DNA of 64,000 nt from Polynucleobacter sp. AP-Elch-400A-B2 (GCF_018688355.1 NZ_CP061317.1:540370-604369); one strand, 5' to 3'; positions 37,685-48,653 are shown, counted from the first letter of the stretch. The notes: generated by a model not told the origin, from the sequence alone. Numbers and translations are program-made.

Positions 37685-38302
37685 ATGACAGCATTAGACA
37701 AGCACCCCGAAAAAAACCTCATTCGTTTGCAGTTGAGCCAAAACTCGGTGTTAAAAAGCTTAGATCCTGAAGCAATGGCTGATTTAGAGCGCCATTTAGT
37801 GATTTCAGACCTCAAAAAATCAGAAATCCTGCTCCATCAAGGCGACCACCAGATGGAGCAATATTTCGTTTTAGACGGGATTTTGAAGAGAATTGTCTCT
37901 AGCGCCGATGCAAAAGAGATGATTTTGCGCTTCGCCATCGAAAAAGATATTGAAACGAGTTATGCGGCCTGGCGCCTCAAGACTGCCGCCCCATATAGCA
38001 TTGCCTCGGTCACCAAGGCTCGAGTTGCCCGTATGCCACTAAAGAAATGGGCTGAATTTTTGGAGGTCCACAAACCCCTTAAAGAAAGCTTTGAGTTTGA
38101 GGTGATGCGCTTGATGAGCGAGATCATGGCCCATACGATTACCCTGCATATGCTTGATGCGCCAGGTCGGGTAGAGCGTTTTTTACGTAAATACGAAGAC
38201 TTGTTTGAGCTGCTCCCTAAAAAAGAGTTGGCCGCTTACCTTAATCTCTCTCCAGAGACATTGAGCCGCCTTAAAACAAAGCATAAAGAGCTTTTTGTCT
38301 AA
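37685..38302 (+). CDS. Crp/Fnr-family transcriptional regulator
   Basis: This 205-residue protein has an N-terminal cyclic-nucleotide-binding-like beta-roll (SEILLHQGDHQMEQYFVLDG near 45-65), a long dimer helix and a C-terminal HTH (KKELAAYLNLSPETLSRLK near 180-198). The HTH keeps Glu, Ser and Arg in the spacing that in FNR (E209, S212, R213) reads TTGA half-sites. There is not a single cysteine, so an FNR-type Fe-S cluster is excluded, and the cAMP-binding RxS pattern of CRP is not evident. It ends 210 bp upstream of oxc, where a TTGAC-N4-GTCAA box lies. It is probably the activator of the oxalate genes, with unknown signal. Confidence 0.85.
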   Translation: MTALDKHPEKNLIRLQLSQNSVLKSLDPEAMADLERHLVISDLKKSEILLHQGDHQMEQYFVLDGILKRIVSSADAKEMILRFAIEKDIETSYAAWRLKTAAPYSIASVTKARVARMPLKKWAEFLEVHKPLKESFEFEVMRLMSEIMAHTITLHMLDAPGRVERFLRKYEDLFELLPKKELAAYLNLSPETLSRLKTKHKELFV

Positions 38303-38338
38303 ATAGCAGGCCTAGATGTTTCTAGATTTCAGGGGAAA

Positions 38339-38387
38339 TTGACCGAAGTCAATGATGAACTTGATCCCTGAGCCTAAGATTCATATC
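38339..38387 (+). promoter_or_regulatory. FNR-type box with class II promoter for the oxalate operon
   Basis: TTGACCGAAGTCAA (38339-38352) is a perfect TTGAC-N4-GTCAA palindrome. TAAGAT at 38375-38380 can serve as -10, giving a start near 38387, which is 41.5 bp from the box centre, the classical spacing for FNR/CRP class II activation. The adjacent cysteine-free Crp/Fnr protein is the obvious candidate to bind. Start site and binding are predicted. Confidence 0.6.
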
Positions 38388-38512
38388 AGCCTTAACGGGA
38401 GCGCTTTTGATGCCCGTGGCACCACTAATAACTTAATTGGAGACAGTTAGCGAAAGCTAAATTGCACTGAGCGTGCTTAACGTTCGGGCGGTGTAATTAA
38501 CTATAAATTTCT
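38388..38512 (+). promoter_or_regulatory. Structured 5' leader of oxc
   Basis: The stretch can form ACGGG/CCCGT, then TTAGC-GAAA-GCTAA (GNRA tetraloop, 38447-38460), GCAC-TGAGC-GTGC, and a closing CACC/GGTG. The oxc ATG has no Shine-Dalgarno sequence. TATAAA (38502-38507) sits 5 nt before it, so an internal leaderless promoter is an alternative explanation. It resembles no RNA family I recognise. Confidence 0.4.
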
Positions 38513-40222
38513 ATGACAACAGATAATCAAAATACCCAAGTCACTGATGGCTTTCATCTCGTCATCGACGCTTTAAAAGCAAATGACTTAGACACCATTT
38601 TTGGTCTCGTTGGTATTCCAATTACCGACTTATGCCGTTTGGCTCAAGCTGAAGGTTTGCGTTTCATCGGTTTCCGTCACGAGCAGCATGCCGGTAACGC
38701 CGCAGCGATTGCAGGTTATATGACTCAAAAGCCTGGTATCTGCATGACTGTGTCAGCGCCAGGTTTCTTGAATGGATTAACGGCATTAGCCAATGCCACT
38801 GTGAACTGCTTTCCAATGATTTTGATCTCTGGTTCAAGTGAGCGCGAGATCGTTGACTTGCAACAAGGTGACTACGAAGAGATGGATCAGCTTAATGCAG
38901 CTAAGCCATATTGCAAAGCTGCATACCGCATTAATCACATTGAAGACATCGGCATTGGTTTTGCGCGCGCAATTCGTGCGGCCGTTTCTGGTCGCCCAGG
39001 TGGTGTATACCTAGACTTGCCGGCACAGCTATTAGCCCAAACAATGCCTGTTGAAGAAGCGAAGAAATCCATCTTCAAGGTAATCGATCCAGTTCCACGT
39101 CAAATCCCTGCGGCAGATGCAGTAGAGCGTGCCTTGAATGTATTAAAGGGTGCAAAGCGCCCATTGATTTTGTTAGGCAAGGGCGCTGCTTATGCTCAAG
39201 CCGATGCTGACATTCGTGCATTGATTGAGAAGTCTGGTATTCCATATTTACCAATGTCGATGGCTAAAGGTTTGTTGCCAGACAACCACCCGCAATCCGC
39301 TTCTGCCGCACGTTCATTTGTATTGGCTGAGGCTGATGCGGTGATGTTGGTTGGTGCGCGTTTGAACTGGTTACTTGCGCACGGTAAGGGCAAGACCTGG
39401 GGTAAAGATCCTAAGAAATTTATTCAGATCGATATTCAGTCAAACGAAGTGGACAGTAACGTACAAATCGATGCCCCATTGATTGGCGATATTGGCTCTG
39501 TTGTTGGCGAACTCTTAAAGGGGATTGCTGTAGTTCCAAAGCCTTCTGCCGAGTGGATCAGCGCGATCAACGAGAAAAAAGATAAGAACATGGCGAAGAT
39601 GGCTGAAACATTGGCCAAAGAAGCTTCACCAATGAACTTCCATGGTGCTTTGCGTGCCATTCGTGATGTGATCAAGCTAAACCCAGATGTGAACTTGGTA
39701 AACGAAGGTGCAAACACACTCGACTATTGCCGCGCAATCGTGGATATGTATAAGCCACGTAAACGTTTTGACTCTGGTACCTGGGGCATTATGGGTATCG
39801 GTATGGGCTATGCCATTGGAGCTGCTGTAACGAGCGGCTTGCCTACGGTTGCGGTTGAAGGCGATAGCGCATTTGGCTTTAGCGGTATGGAGTTAGAAAC
39901 TATTTGTCGCTACAACCTGCCAATCACTACAGTGGTGTTCAACAATAATGGTGTTTACCGCGGTACTGACGTGAATCCTACTGGTGGTGCTGATGTTGCG
40001 CCAACAGTATTCGTGAAAAATGCCCGTTACGACAAAATGATTGAGGCATTTGGTGGTGTTGGTTACTACGTAACTACCCCAGCGGAGTTAGAAGCTGCAT
40101 TGACTAAAGCGATTGCTGAAGGCAAGCCTGCATTGATTAATGCTGTAATTGATGAAACTGCTGGAACAGAGAGTGGACGTTTAACTAACTTGAATCCATC
40201 TACTGCTGCCGTTAAGCATTAA
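38513..40222 (+). CDS. oxc: Oxalyl-CoA decarboxylase
   Basis: This 569-residue ThDP enzyme aligns from end to end with Oxalobacter formigenes oxalyl-CoA decarboxylase (568). It has the VGIPITDL opening, the ThDP-activating Glu57 in [28 protein letters not shown] and [16 protein letters not shown]. The cofactor motif [15 protein letters not shown] runs to NNNGVYRG near 450-485, and a C-terminal ESGRL carries the serine of the closing lid. It releases CO2 from oxalyl-CoA to give formyl-CoA. It is first of a string with two frc homologues and a formyltransferase-like gene. The start agrees with the family N-terminus although no ribosome site is present. Confidence 0.96.
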   Translation: MTTDNQNTQVTDGFHLVIDALKANDLDTIFGLVGIPITDLCRLAQAEGLRFIGFRHEQHAGNAAAIAGYMTQKPGICMTVSAPGFLNGLTALANATVNCFPMILISGSSEREIVDLQQGDYEEMDQLNAAKPYCKAAYRINHIEDIGIGFARAIRAAVSGRPGGVYLDLPAQLLAQTMPVEEAKKSIFKVIDPVPRQIPAADAVERALNVLKGAKRPLILLGKGAAYAQADADIRALIEKSGIPYLPMSMAKGLLPDNHPQSASAARSFVLAEADAVMLVGARLNWLLAHGKGKTWGKDPKKFIQIDIQSNEVDSNVQIDAPLIGDIGSVVGELLKGIAVVPKPSAEWISAINEKKDKNMAKMAETLAKEASPMNFHGALRAIRDVIKLNPDVNLVNEGANTLDYCRAIVDMYKPRKRFDSGTWGIMGIGMGYAIGAAVTSGLPTVAVEGDSAFGFSGMELETICRYNLPITTVVFNNNGVYRGTDVNPTGGADVAPTVFVKNARYDKMIEAFGGVGYYVTTPAELEAALTKAIAEGKPALINAVIDETAGTESGRLTNLNPSTAAVKH

Positions 40223-40305
40223 TTCAAAGTTAATTGGTAATCAAGACGTAATATTTTTGAACTAAATTTAGTAACAAATAAGCAATACTTTAAGGAGAAT
40301 CAAAC

Positions 40306-41556
40306 ATGACTAAACCATTAGACGGTATTCGCATCATCGATTTCACACACGTACAAGCTGGTCCTGCATGTACTCAGTTGTTGGCTTGGTACGGCGCTGA
40401 CGTGATTAAAGTTGAGCGTCCAGGCTCTGGCGACGTCACTCGTAGCCAGTTGCGCGATATTCCAGGTGCAGATGCTTTGTACTTCACGATGTTGAACGGT
40501 AATAAGCGTTCATTGACTTTAGACACTAAGACTCAAGAAGGTAAAGAAGTTTTAGAGAAGATGATCAAGACTTCTGACGTCATGGTTGAGAACTTCGGTC
40601 CAGGTGCTTTGGACCGCATGGGTTTTAGCTGGGCGCGTATTCAGGAATTGAATCCAAAGATGATCATGGCTTCTGTAAAAGGCTTTAGCGATGGTCACTC
40701 ATACGAAGACTTAAAGGTATATGAGAACGTTGCTCAGTGTGCTGGTGGTGCCGCTTCTACAACTGGTTTCTGGGATGGTCCTCCAACAGTTTCTGCTGCC
40801 GCTTTGGGCGATAGCAATACTGGTATGCACTTGGCCATTGGTATTTTGACTGCATTGATGCAGCGTCAAAAAACTGGTAAAGGTCAAAAAGTATCTTGCT
40901 CAATGCAAGATGCCGTATTGAACTTGTGCCGCGTGAAGTTGCGCGACCAACAGCGTTTGGACAAAATTGGTTACCTCGAAGAGTACCCACAGTACCCACA
41001 CGGTACATTCTCTGACGTAGTTCCACGTGGCGGTAACGCTGGTGGTGGCGGTCAGCCAGGTTGGGTATTGAAGTGTAAGGGTTGGGAAACAGATCCAAAC
41101 GCCTACATTTATTTCACAATTCAAGGTCATGCATGGGAGCCAATCACTCGTGCGATCGGTAAGCCAGAGTGGGCAACTGATCCAGCGTACATGACTGCTG
41201 AAGCACGTCAAGATAAGATTTTTGATATCTTCGCAACAATCGAAGAGTGGCTTAAGGACAAGACTAAGTACGAAGCTGTGGACATCCTCCGTAAGTTCGA
41301 CATTCCTTGCGCACCAGTGCTGTCAATGAAAGAATTAGCCAACTCACCTGACTTGCGTAAGAGTGGCTCTATCGTTGAAGTGGATCACAAGGTACGCGGT
41401 AAGTACTTGACTATCGGTAGCCCAATCAAGTTTTCAGATTTGGAAATCGAAGTAGGTCCATCACCAGTATTGGGTGAGCATACGAATGAAGTGTTGACTG
41501 ACCTCGGCTATAGCGCCGATGACATCGCTAAGTTGCATGCAGCAAAAGCAGTTTAA
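40306..41556 (+). CDS. frc: Formyl-CoA:oxalate CoA-transferase
   Basis: This 416-residue class III CoA-transferase begins like FRC/YfdW ([22 protein letters not shown], in part; Gln17). It has the catalytic Asp169 in [26 protein letters not shown] and the mobile glycine loop [12 protein letters not shown]. Position 48 is Gln, as I recall for E. coli YfdW, rather than Trp as in the Oxalobacter enzyme. It exchanges CoA between formyl-CoA and oxalate, priming oxalyl-CoA for oxc and releasing formate. AAGGAG lies before the ATG. A strong terminator follows at 41585. Confidence 0.95.
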   Translation: MTKPLDGIRIIDFTHVQAGPACTQLLAWYGADVIKVERPGSGDVTRSQLRDIPGADALYFTMLNGNKRSLTLDTKTQEGKEVLEKMIKTSDVMVENFGPGALDRMGFSWARIQELNPKMIMASVKGFSDGHSYEDLKVYENVAQCAGGAASTTGFWDGPPTVSAAALGDSNTGMHLAIGILTALMQRQKTGKGQKVSCSMQDAVLNLCRVKLRDQQRLDKIGYLEEYPQYPHGTFSDVVPRGGNAGGGGQPGWVLKCKGWETDPNAYIYFTIQGHAWEPITRAIGKPEWATDPAYMTAEARQDKIFDIFATIEEWLKDKTKYEAVDILRKFDIPCAPVLSMKELANSPDLRKSGSIVEVDHKVRGKYLTIGSPIKFSDLEIEVGPSPVLGEHTNEVLTDLGYSADDIAKLHAAKAV

Positions 41557-41584
41557 TAACGATTAGCAGTATTTTTTTAGCTTG

Positions 41585-41612
41585 AAAGGCGCTCCTGGTG
41601 GGCGCCTTTTTT
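41585..41612 (+). terminator. Rho-independent terminator after frc
   Basis: AAAGGCGC and GCGCCTTT form an 8-bp stem around TCCTGGTGG and run into a six-T tract. It separates oxc-frc from the second frc-like gene, so the latter probably has its own promoter or receives only read-through. Confidence 0.85.
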
Positions 41613-41701
41613 ATTCATTATCGGCAACAAAGAGCTCTTGCTCGATCTTAAAAAAGCCCTCAGTCTGTAGCCAAATGGCTATTCTCGGGCATTAAAAGCG
41701 A

Positions 41702-41724
41702 GGATGCCCAATAAATAGGCATCC
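41702..41724. repeat. 7-bp inverted repeat upstream of the second frc-like gene
   Basis: GGATGCC and GGCATCC flank CAATAAATA. No T-run follows, so it is not a normal terminator. It lies 72 bp before the start codon and could be an operator or leader hairpin. Confidence 0.4.
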
Positions 41725-41796
41725 CGTAATGCACCATAATCCGGCGCTGGTAAAATTGTTTCAATTCAAAATTTTATTCTTATTAGGGCTTCAATC

Positions 41797-43044
41797 ATGG
41801 CAAAAGCATTAGAAGGAGTCAAGGTTCTTGACTTCACGCACGTTCAATCTGGACCTACCTGCACTCAGCTGCTCGCTTGGTTTGGTGCTGATGTAATCAA
41901 AGTAGAAAAATCTGGTGAGGGTGATGCTACCCGTGGTCAATTGCGCGACATCCCGGATGCGGATAGTTTGTATTTCACAATGCTGAACCATAACAAGCGT
42001 TCAATCACTGTGAATACTAAAACTCTTAAGGGTAAAGAAATTCTAGAACGCCTGATTAAAGAGTGTGATGTGCTAGTTGAGAACTTTGCTCCTGGCGCAT
42101 TAGATCGCATGGGTTTTTCTTGGGCGCGCATTCAGGAACTCAATCCAATGATGATCATGGCCTCAGTAAAAGGTTTTGGTCCTGGCCCTTACGAAGATTG
42201 CAAAGTGTATGAGAACGTAGCGCAGTGTGCTGGTGGTTCAGCATCTACTACCGGTTTTGATGATGGTCCTCCAATGGTGACTGGCGCGCAGATTGGCGAT
42301 AGCGGTACGGGATTACATTTGGCTCTAGGTATCGTTACGGCTTTATATCAGCGCACACACTCTGGCCGTGGTCAAAAAGTATTGGCAGCGATGCAAGATG
42401 CTGTATTGAATTTATGTCGCGTGAAGTTGCGTGATCAACAGCGCTTAGAGCGTAACGGCTTGATGCAAGAGTACCCACAGTTTCCCAATGGAGAGTTTGG
42501 TGATGCTGTGCCCCGCGCTGGTAATGCCTCTGGTGGCGGTCAACCAGGCTGGATTGTGAAATGCAAAGGCTGGGAAACGGATCCAAACTCTTATATGTAT
42601 GTCATCGTGCAAGCTCCAGTTTGGGAGGCAGTATGTAAAGTGATCGGTCGTGAAGATTGGATTACGGATGTGCGTTTTGCATCACCAATGGCTCGCTTGC
42701 CACACTTGATGGAAATTTTCGGTGAAATTGAGAAATGGACAATGACTAAGACTAAGTTTGAAGTCATGGATATTCTGAATAAATACGATATTCCTTGCGG
42801 CCCTATTTTGTCGATGAAAGAAATCGCAGAAGAGCCTGCATTGCGTGCGACTGGAACTGTAGTTGAAGTAGATCACCCAATTCGTGGCAAGTACCTGACT
42901 GTAGGTAATCCAATTAAGATGTCTGATAGCCCAACTGACGTCACACGTTCACCATTATTGGGCGAGCATACTGATGAAATTCTGAGTGAACTGGGTTACT
43001 CAACCGACGAGCTGATTGCTCTACGCCACGATAAGGTGATCTAA
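41797..43044 (+). CDS. Second formyl-CoA:oxalate CoA-transferase-like protein (class III CoA-transferase)
   Basis: This 415-residue paralogue of the preceding frc shares nearly all motifs: [44 protein letters not shown] (in part), catalytic Asp168 in [11 protein letters not shown] and the loop [11 protein letters not shown]. Differences cluster around the active site: GFWDGPP becomes GFDDGPP, and AALGDSN becomes AQIGDSG. It has its own upstream region after a terminator and ends 1 nt before the formyltransferase-like gene. It may be a second formyl-CoA transferase or may use another acceptor acid such as glyoxylate, acetate or malonate; sequence does not decide. Confidence 0.88.
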   Translation: MAKALEGVKVLDFTHVQSGPTCTQLLAWFGADVIKVEKSGEGDATRGQLRDIPDADSLYFTMLNHNKRSITVNTKTLKGKEILERLIKECDVLVENFAPGALDRMGFSWARIQELNPMMIMASVKGFGPGPYEDCKVYENVAQCAGGSASTTGFDDGPPMVTGAQIGDSGTGLHLALGIVTALYQRTHSGRGQKVLAAMQDAVLNLCRVKLRDQQRLERNGLMQEYPQFPNGEFGDAVPRAGNASGGGQPGWIVKCKGWETDPNSYMYVIVQAPVWEAVCKVIGREDWITDVRFASPMARLPHLMEIFGEIEKWTMTKTKFEVMDILNKYDIPCGPILSMKEIAEEPALRATGTVVEVDHPIRGKYLTVGNPIKMSDSPTDVTRSPLLGEHTDEILSELGYSTDELIALRHDKVI

Positions 43045-43045
43045 G

Positions 43046-43978
43046 ATGCGGGTTGCGCTGATTGGTAGTGCTGATTTTGGTAAGGCGGCCTTGGAGGCTT
43101 TTTTAGATCGTGGCGATGAGATCGTTGCCGTATTTTGTCCGCCGGATAATCCTAAATCGACTAAGCCTGAGGTTTTGAAAGAGGCTACTATTGCAAAGGG
43201 TTTAACGCCTTTGCAATTTGCGTCTCTCAAGGGCCCTGAAGCAGCACAAGCGATGATTGATAGCAAGGCCGATATCTGTGTCATGGCCTATGTGCTGCAG
43301 TTCGTGCCACAAGAGCTTTGTAAGATTCCTAAGCACGGCACGATTCAATATCACCCATCATTACTGCCGAAATATCGGGGCCCCAGCGCAATTAACTGGG
43401 CGATCGCATTGGGTGAGGAGAAGACGGGCTTAACTATTTTCCGCCCATCTGATGGTTTGGATGAGGGTGAAGTGATCTTGCAAAAAGAAGTGGTAATTGC
43501 TCCTGACGACACTTTAGGAAAAGTCTACTTTGATAAATTATTTCCATTGGGCGTTAAAGCGCTACTGGAGTCTGCTGATCTAGTAGTTGCCAACAAACAT
43601 CAAGAAGTTGTTCAAGATGAATCAAAGGCGAATTACGAGGGCTGGTTCGGTGTGGATGCTGCTCAAATCCATTGGGCTACCCATATTAATCAGATCTACA
43701 ACTTAATTCGTGCGGCTAATCCAGCGCCCGGCGCTTGGGCTAAATTTGGCGAGCAAAAAGTGCAGATCTACGACTGCCATAAGCATGTAGTAGCTACCTT
43801 TAGCGCCGTAAAGGGCAAGCCTGGTGAAATCACCCAAATTACTTTGGACTCATTCTTCGTGGCCTGTCATGGCGGACAAATCGAAGTCCTTAAAGCAAAA
43901 GGTGCCGCAGGGAAAGTAACAGGTGCTGAATTAGCTAAGGAATTAAATCTAGAAGTGGGTCAGTTTTTCTCGTTGTAG
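43046..43978 (+). CDS. Formyltransferase-family protein resembling the 10-formyl-THF hydrolase domain of ALDH1L1
   Basis: This 310-residue protein has a Fmt-type Rossmann N-terminal domain (MRVALIGSADFGKAALEAFL) and a C-terminal Fmt domain. The catalytic region is QYHPSLLPKYRGPSAINWAI (His103) with DGLDEGEVILQKE (Asp139). This matches the hydrolase domain of 10-formyl-THF dehydrogenase more than Fmt, because Fmt has Asn two residues before the His and here it is Gln101. YEGWFGVDAAQIHW and PGAWAKFGEQ also recall that domain. The gene starts 1 nt after the second frc stop, so it belongs to oxalate metabolism. Plausible roles are moving the C1 unit between formyl-CoA, formate and tetrahydrofolate, which is inference. 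Confidence 0.82.
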   Translation: MRVALIGSADFGKAALEAFLDRGDEIVAVFCPPDNPKSTKPEVLKEATIAKGLTPLQFASLKGPEAAQAMIDSKADICVMAYVLQFVPQELCKIPKHGTIQYHPSLLPKYRGPSAINWAIALGEEKTGLTIFRPSDGLDEGEVILQKEVVIAPDDTLGKVYFDKLFPLGVKALLESADLVVANKHQEVVQDESKANYEGWFGVDAAQIHWATHINQIYNLIRAANPAPGAWAKFGEQKVQIYDCHKHVVATFSAVKGKPGEITQITLDSFFVACHGGQIEVLKAKGAAGKVTGAELAKELNLEVGQFFSL

Positions 43979-44071
43979 ATTTATTAGGCACGAATAATTA
44001 CGCCCTACCTTAGCGCTCTGATACGTTGTTGTGATGTGCGATAACGAACAAAATTAATTATTTTTTTTATA

Positions 44072-44104
44072 AAAGTAGTACTTTATAAATATAAAAGTTA
44101 CTTT
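44072..44104 (+). promoter_or_regulatory. Tandem palindromes in the promoter of the winged-helix gene
   Basis: AAAGTA-G-TACTTT (44072-44084) and AAAGT-T-ACTTT (44094-44104) are centred 21 bp apart, two helical turns. TATAAA between them (44084-44089) is a possible -10. They lie 45-77 bp before the ATG of a winged-helix gene, consistent with cooperative autorepression. Confidence 0.5.
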
Positions 44105-44148
44105 CGATTCTTCTTGGTGAATACCCCTAAGGAGAATACGATTTAAGG

Positions 44149-44490
44149 ATGTCTGAACCATGCCTTAAATACCTGCATTTTTCCAATTCCATCAGGAAGA
44201 TCAATAAGCGTTATAAGTTGACCGAATACAAGCAGGTCAAGGTGTTGGAGGCCGTCCTAACTGCCCATATGGAGGGTGTGACCCTCTCAGTCTTGGATCT
44301 CATACTGATGAAGGAGATTGCATCCCAAGCAACTCTACATTCAATTACAAAGCTATTAATTGACTCAAAACTGATTAAGACTGAGCTTTGCAAAGAAGAT
44401 GGCCGGCGCAAATATATATTACCAACCAAGCTGGGGATCTCTTGGTTAAATGAATGCTCAGAAATGCTGACCTCAGCCCGTAAGAAATGA
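44149..44490 (+). CDS. Small winged-helix (MarR-like) putative regulator
   Basis: This 113-residue basic protein is a single winged helix. LTEYKQVKVLEAVLTAHM is followed by helices in LSVLDLILMKEIASQATLHSITKLLIDS, a wing LIKTELCKEDGRRKYILPT, and LGISWLNECSEML (segments approximate). The S-AT-HS-I-LI--LI-----ED-R----LT--G pattern is that of the MarR HTH, but the flanking dimerisation helices are short. No effector domain is visible. It stands alone with a secreted-type small gene 15 nt downstream. The tandem palindromes in its promoter suggest it controls its own unit. Target and signal are unknown. Confidence 0.65.
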   Translation: MSEPCLKYLHFSNSIRKINKRYKLTEYKQVKVLEAVLTAHMEGVTLSVLDLILMKEIASQATLHSITKLLIDSKLIKTELCKEDGRRKYILPTKLGISWLNECSEMLTSARKK

Positions 44491-44505
44491 TTTTTTATGT
44501 AGAGC

Positions 44506-44787
44506 ATGGATTTATTGGGATTGCTATCGATGTCTACGTTAGCCCTTGCCCAACCCTCGAAAGAGGATAGCGTCCTTTGTTATAAATCAACTATCAAAGA
44601 ACCCATCACCTTTTACGGCAATCCAGGAGATATCTTCACTTTGTATGACGGTAGTAGATGGAAGGTTGCTAATGCCGGTCCATTTGAATATGTACCTGCG
44701 CGTTATCGCAATGTACTAATTTGCCCAAGTGAGCAAGTCCTCATCGTTGATAAGAGGGCACTCTCAGTTGAGAGAGTGAGAAGTTAA
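44506..44787 (+). CDS. Small exported hypothetical protein
   Basis: This 93-residue protein of unknown function has an N-terminal MDLLGLLSMSTLALAQ that looks like the hydrophobic core and cleavage site of a signal peptide but lacks a positive n-region. An in-frame TAG lies two codons before the ATG, so it cannot be extended. The mature part contains two cysteines (VLCYKS and VLICPSE) that could form a disulfide and a repeated beta-strand pattern (DGSRWKVANAGPFEYVPARY). It follows the winged-helix gene by 15 nt, with no good Shine-Dalgarno sequence. I do not recognise the family. Confidence 0.5.
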   Translation: MDLLGLLSMSTLALAQPSKEDSVLCYKSTIKEPITFYGNPGDIFTLYDGSRWKVANAGPFEYVPARYRNVLICPSEQVLIVDKRALSVERVRS

Positions 44788-44803
44788 ACCTATTCTTTTT
44801 GAA

Positions 44804-46525
<1,722 letters not shown>

Positions 46526-46533
<8 letters not shown>

Positions 46534-46717
46534 TCGAATACACGTAAGCGCGTTGTTTTAATTTGGCTGCCTGAGCACGACGTTGATCTTCAATAGTCAA
46601 AGGCTCTTTATCCCAAAGGAGTGCGCGACCAGCTTGCTGGCCAGCCTCGAGATCTGGTTTCTCAGATTTGAGCTCATTTAAGAACTGGGTGAATTCGGAT
46701 GTATACCTAGCCATCAT
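46526..46717 (-). CDS. DUF3460 family protein
   Basis: This 63-residue charged protein, MARYTSEFTQFLNELKSEKP followed by AGRALLWDKEPLTIEDQRR, matches the short DUF3460 family found in betaproteobacteria immediately upstream of scpA. No function is established. Its 3' end overlaps scpA by 8 bp, indicating co-translation. Two adjacent ATGs are possible starts. Confidence 0.85.
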
Positions 46718-46865
46718 ATTTCCTAAAATTCTTATTTAATTCAATAACTTACAAAAAATTACTGCGAAGCAATGTATTACTTAGGCCATCATTATTAACG
46801 ATTTTTCCTACAAGCCTGCCGACTTTTTGGCTAATTCCTAGAAATTCGCTCTTTTGACCCTATTT

Positions 46866-48536
46866 TTAGAGATTTGCAGCCAATAAAGCCTCGATTTGAG
46901 GCGCTTCAACGCGCGTCATGAGGTGTTTATAGGGTTTGATCGGATTTTGGCTGGAGAGAGGTGTTTTAACGTCATTCCAAGTCATCGCTGGCACAGAGAG
47001 GAAGTCCTCAACCCCGGCTGTGACTTGTGGCAGTACTGGCTTGAGATAAAGACTCAATAAGCGGAATGCCTCTAAGGTGACGCTGCAGACTCGCTGTAAG
47101 TCAGACTCGCGCTCAGGATCTTTGGCGATTTCCCAGGGCTTGTTTTCATCAACAAAAGCATTGACCTTGTCAGCCAGTTCCATGATGGTGCGCAATGCTT
47201 TGGCATATTCACGAGCCTCGTACAGGTCAGCAATTTTTTCACTAGCAGATGCAATGTCAGCAAGCAGTGGATTACTCATTGCCGCATCAGAAACGACACC
47301 ACCAAAACGCTTTACCAAGAAACCAGCGCTGCGACTGGCAATATTGATGTACTTGCCTAGTAGATCGCTATTCACGCGAGCAACAAAGTCTTGGAGATTT
47401 AAATCCAAATCTTCCATGCTGTCATTGAGTTTGGTTGCAAAGTAATAGCGGAACCACTCAGGATTAAATCCAGATTCAATGACGCTATGCGCAGAAATTA
47501 AAGTACCACGTGACTTACTCATCTTCTCGCCATCGACCGTGAGGAAGCCATGAGCAAACACATTGGTTGGCGTGCGGTAGCCTGCAAAGTGCAGGGTTGC
47601 TGGCCAAAAGAGTGTGTGGAAATACAAAATATCTTTACCGATGAAGTGATACTGCTCGGTAGTTGTATCTGGCCTGACCCATTCTTCAAAGTTCATACCT
47701 TTAGCTTGGCAGTAATTGAGGAAGCTGGCGTAATAGCCAATCGGCGCATCAAGCCACACATAAAAATATTTGCCTGGTGCATCCGGAATCTCAAAGCCAA
47801 AGTAGGGGGCATCACGGGAGATATCCCAGTCGCCTAGCTTGCTTTCTCCGGGCTGTCCAACCCACTCCTTCATTTTGTTGCGAGCTTCAGGTTGTAGCGG
47901 GGTTCTTACCTGAGTCCAGTCACGTAAGAAAGTTTCGCAGCGCGGATCGGATAGCTTAAAGAAGTAATGATCGGAAACTTTTTTAATGGGTGTTGCACCG
48001 CTTACTACTGAGAACGGATTTTTCAAATCTGTTGGAGAGTAAGTTGCTCCGCACTTTTCGCAAGAGTCGCCGTACTGATCTTTGGCTCCACACTTAGGGC
48101 ACTCGCCTTTGATAAAGCGATCTGGCAAGAACATTTCTTTAACGGGATCGTAGGCTTGCTCAATCGAGCGCATTTCAATTAAGCCGGCATCACGTAACTT
48201 GAGATAGATGCTTTGAGACAGCTTTTCATTCTCAGGGCTATCTGTGGTGAAGTAGTTATCAAATGAGATTAAGAAATCATCAAAGTCGCGCTTGTGCTCT
48301 TTCCAAACATTGGCAATGAGTTCTTTCGGGGTGATGCCCTCTTTTTCGGCACGCAACATGATTGGAGTGCCGTGGGTGTCATCAGCGCCAACATAGTGCA
48401 CTTCGTGACCACGCATTCTCTGAAAGCGAACCCAAATATCTGTCTGGACATACTCCACTAAATGCCCAATATGAATCTGGCCATTGGCGTAAGGTAAGGC
48501 GGAGGTAACTAGCAGGCGACGTTTGGGGCTACTCAT
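46866..48536 (-). CDS. metG: Methionyl-tRNA synthetase (short form)
   Basis: This 556-residue class I synthetase has [20 protein letters not shown] (HIGH motif), a two-knuckle zinc region [18 protein letters not shown] near 141-158 and KMSKS in [13 protein letters not shown]. It ends after the anticodon-binding helical domain, so the C-terminal EMAP/tRNA-binding dimerisation domain of E. coli MetG (677 residues) is absent. Such short forms exist in other bacteria. It is divergent from fdhD. Confidence 0.95.
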   Translation of the reverse strand: MSSPKRRLLVTSALPYANGQIHIGHLVEYVQTDIWVRFQRMRGHEVHYVGADDTHGTPIMLRAEKEGITPKELIANVWKEHKRDFDDFLISFDNYFTTDSPENEKLSQSIYLKLRDAGLIEMRSIEQAYDPVKEMFLPDRFIKGECPKCGAKDQYGDSCEKCGATYSPTDLKNPFSVVSGATPIKKVSDHYFFKLSDPRCETFLRDWTQVRTPLQPEARNKMKEWVGQPGESKLGDWDISRDAPYFGFEIPDAPGKYFYVWLDAPIGYYASFLNYCQAKGMNFEEWVRPDTTTEQYHFIGKDILYFHTLFWPATLHFAGYRTPTNVFAHGFLTVDGEKMSKSRGTLISAHSVIESGFNPEWFRYYFATKLNDSMEDLDLNLQDFVARVNSDLLGKYINIASRSAGFLVKRFGGVVSDAAMSNPLLADIASASEKIADLYEAREYAKALRTIMELADKVNAFVDENKPWEIAKDPERESDLQRVCSVTLEAFRLLSLYLKPVLPQVTAGVEDFLSVPAMTWNDVKTPLSSQNPIKPYKHLMTRVEAPQIEALLAANL

Positions 48537-48639
48537 GCGTACTTAAATAGAAAAATTTAACAAATGGGAATACCAGATTATGGGGCTTGGGGCCTCATTT
48601 CAGCACCAATTTTAGTCTGCGGTTAAAGTTAACACCGAT

Positions 48640-48653
48640 TTGAACCTATTCAA
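48640..48653. promoter_or_regulatory. FNR-type box overlapping the fdhD ribosome-site region
   Basis: TTGAACCTATTCAA is a perfect TTGA-N6-TCAA site 10 bp before the chosen fdhD ATG. An 8-base match is expected about once by chance in 64 kb, so significance rests on the functional link of fdhD to formate. Its position would suit repression rather than activation. Confidence 0.35.
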
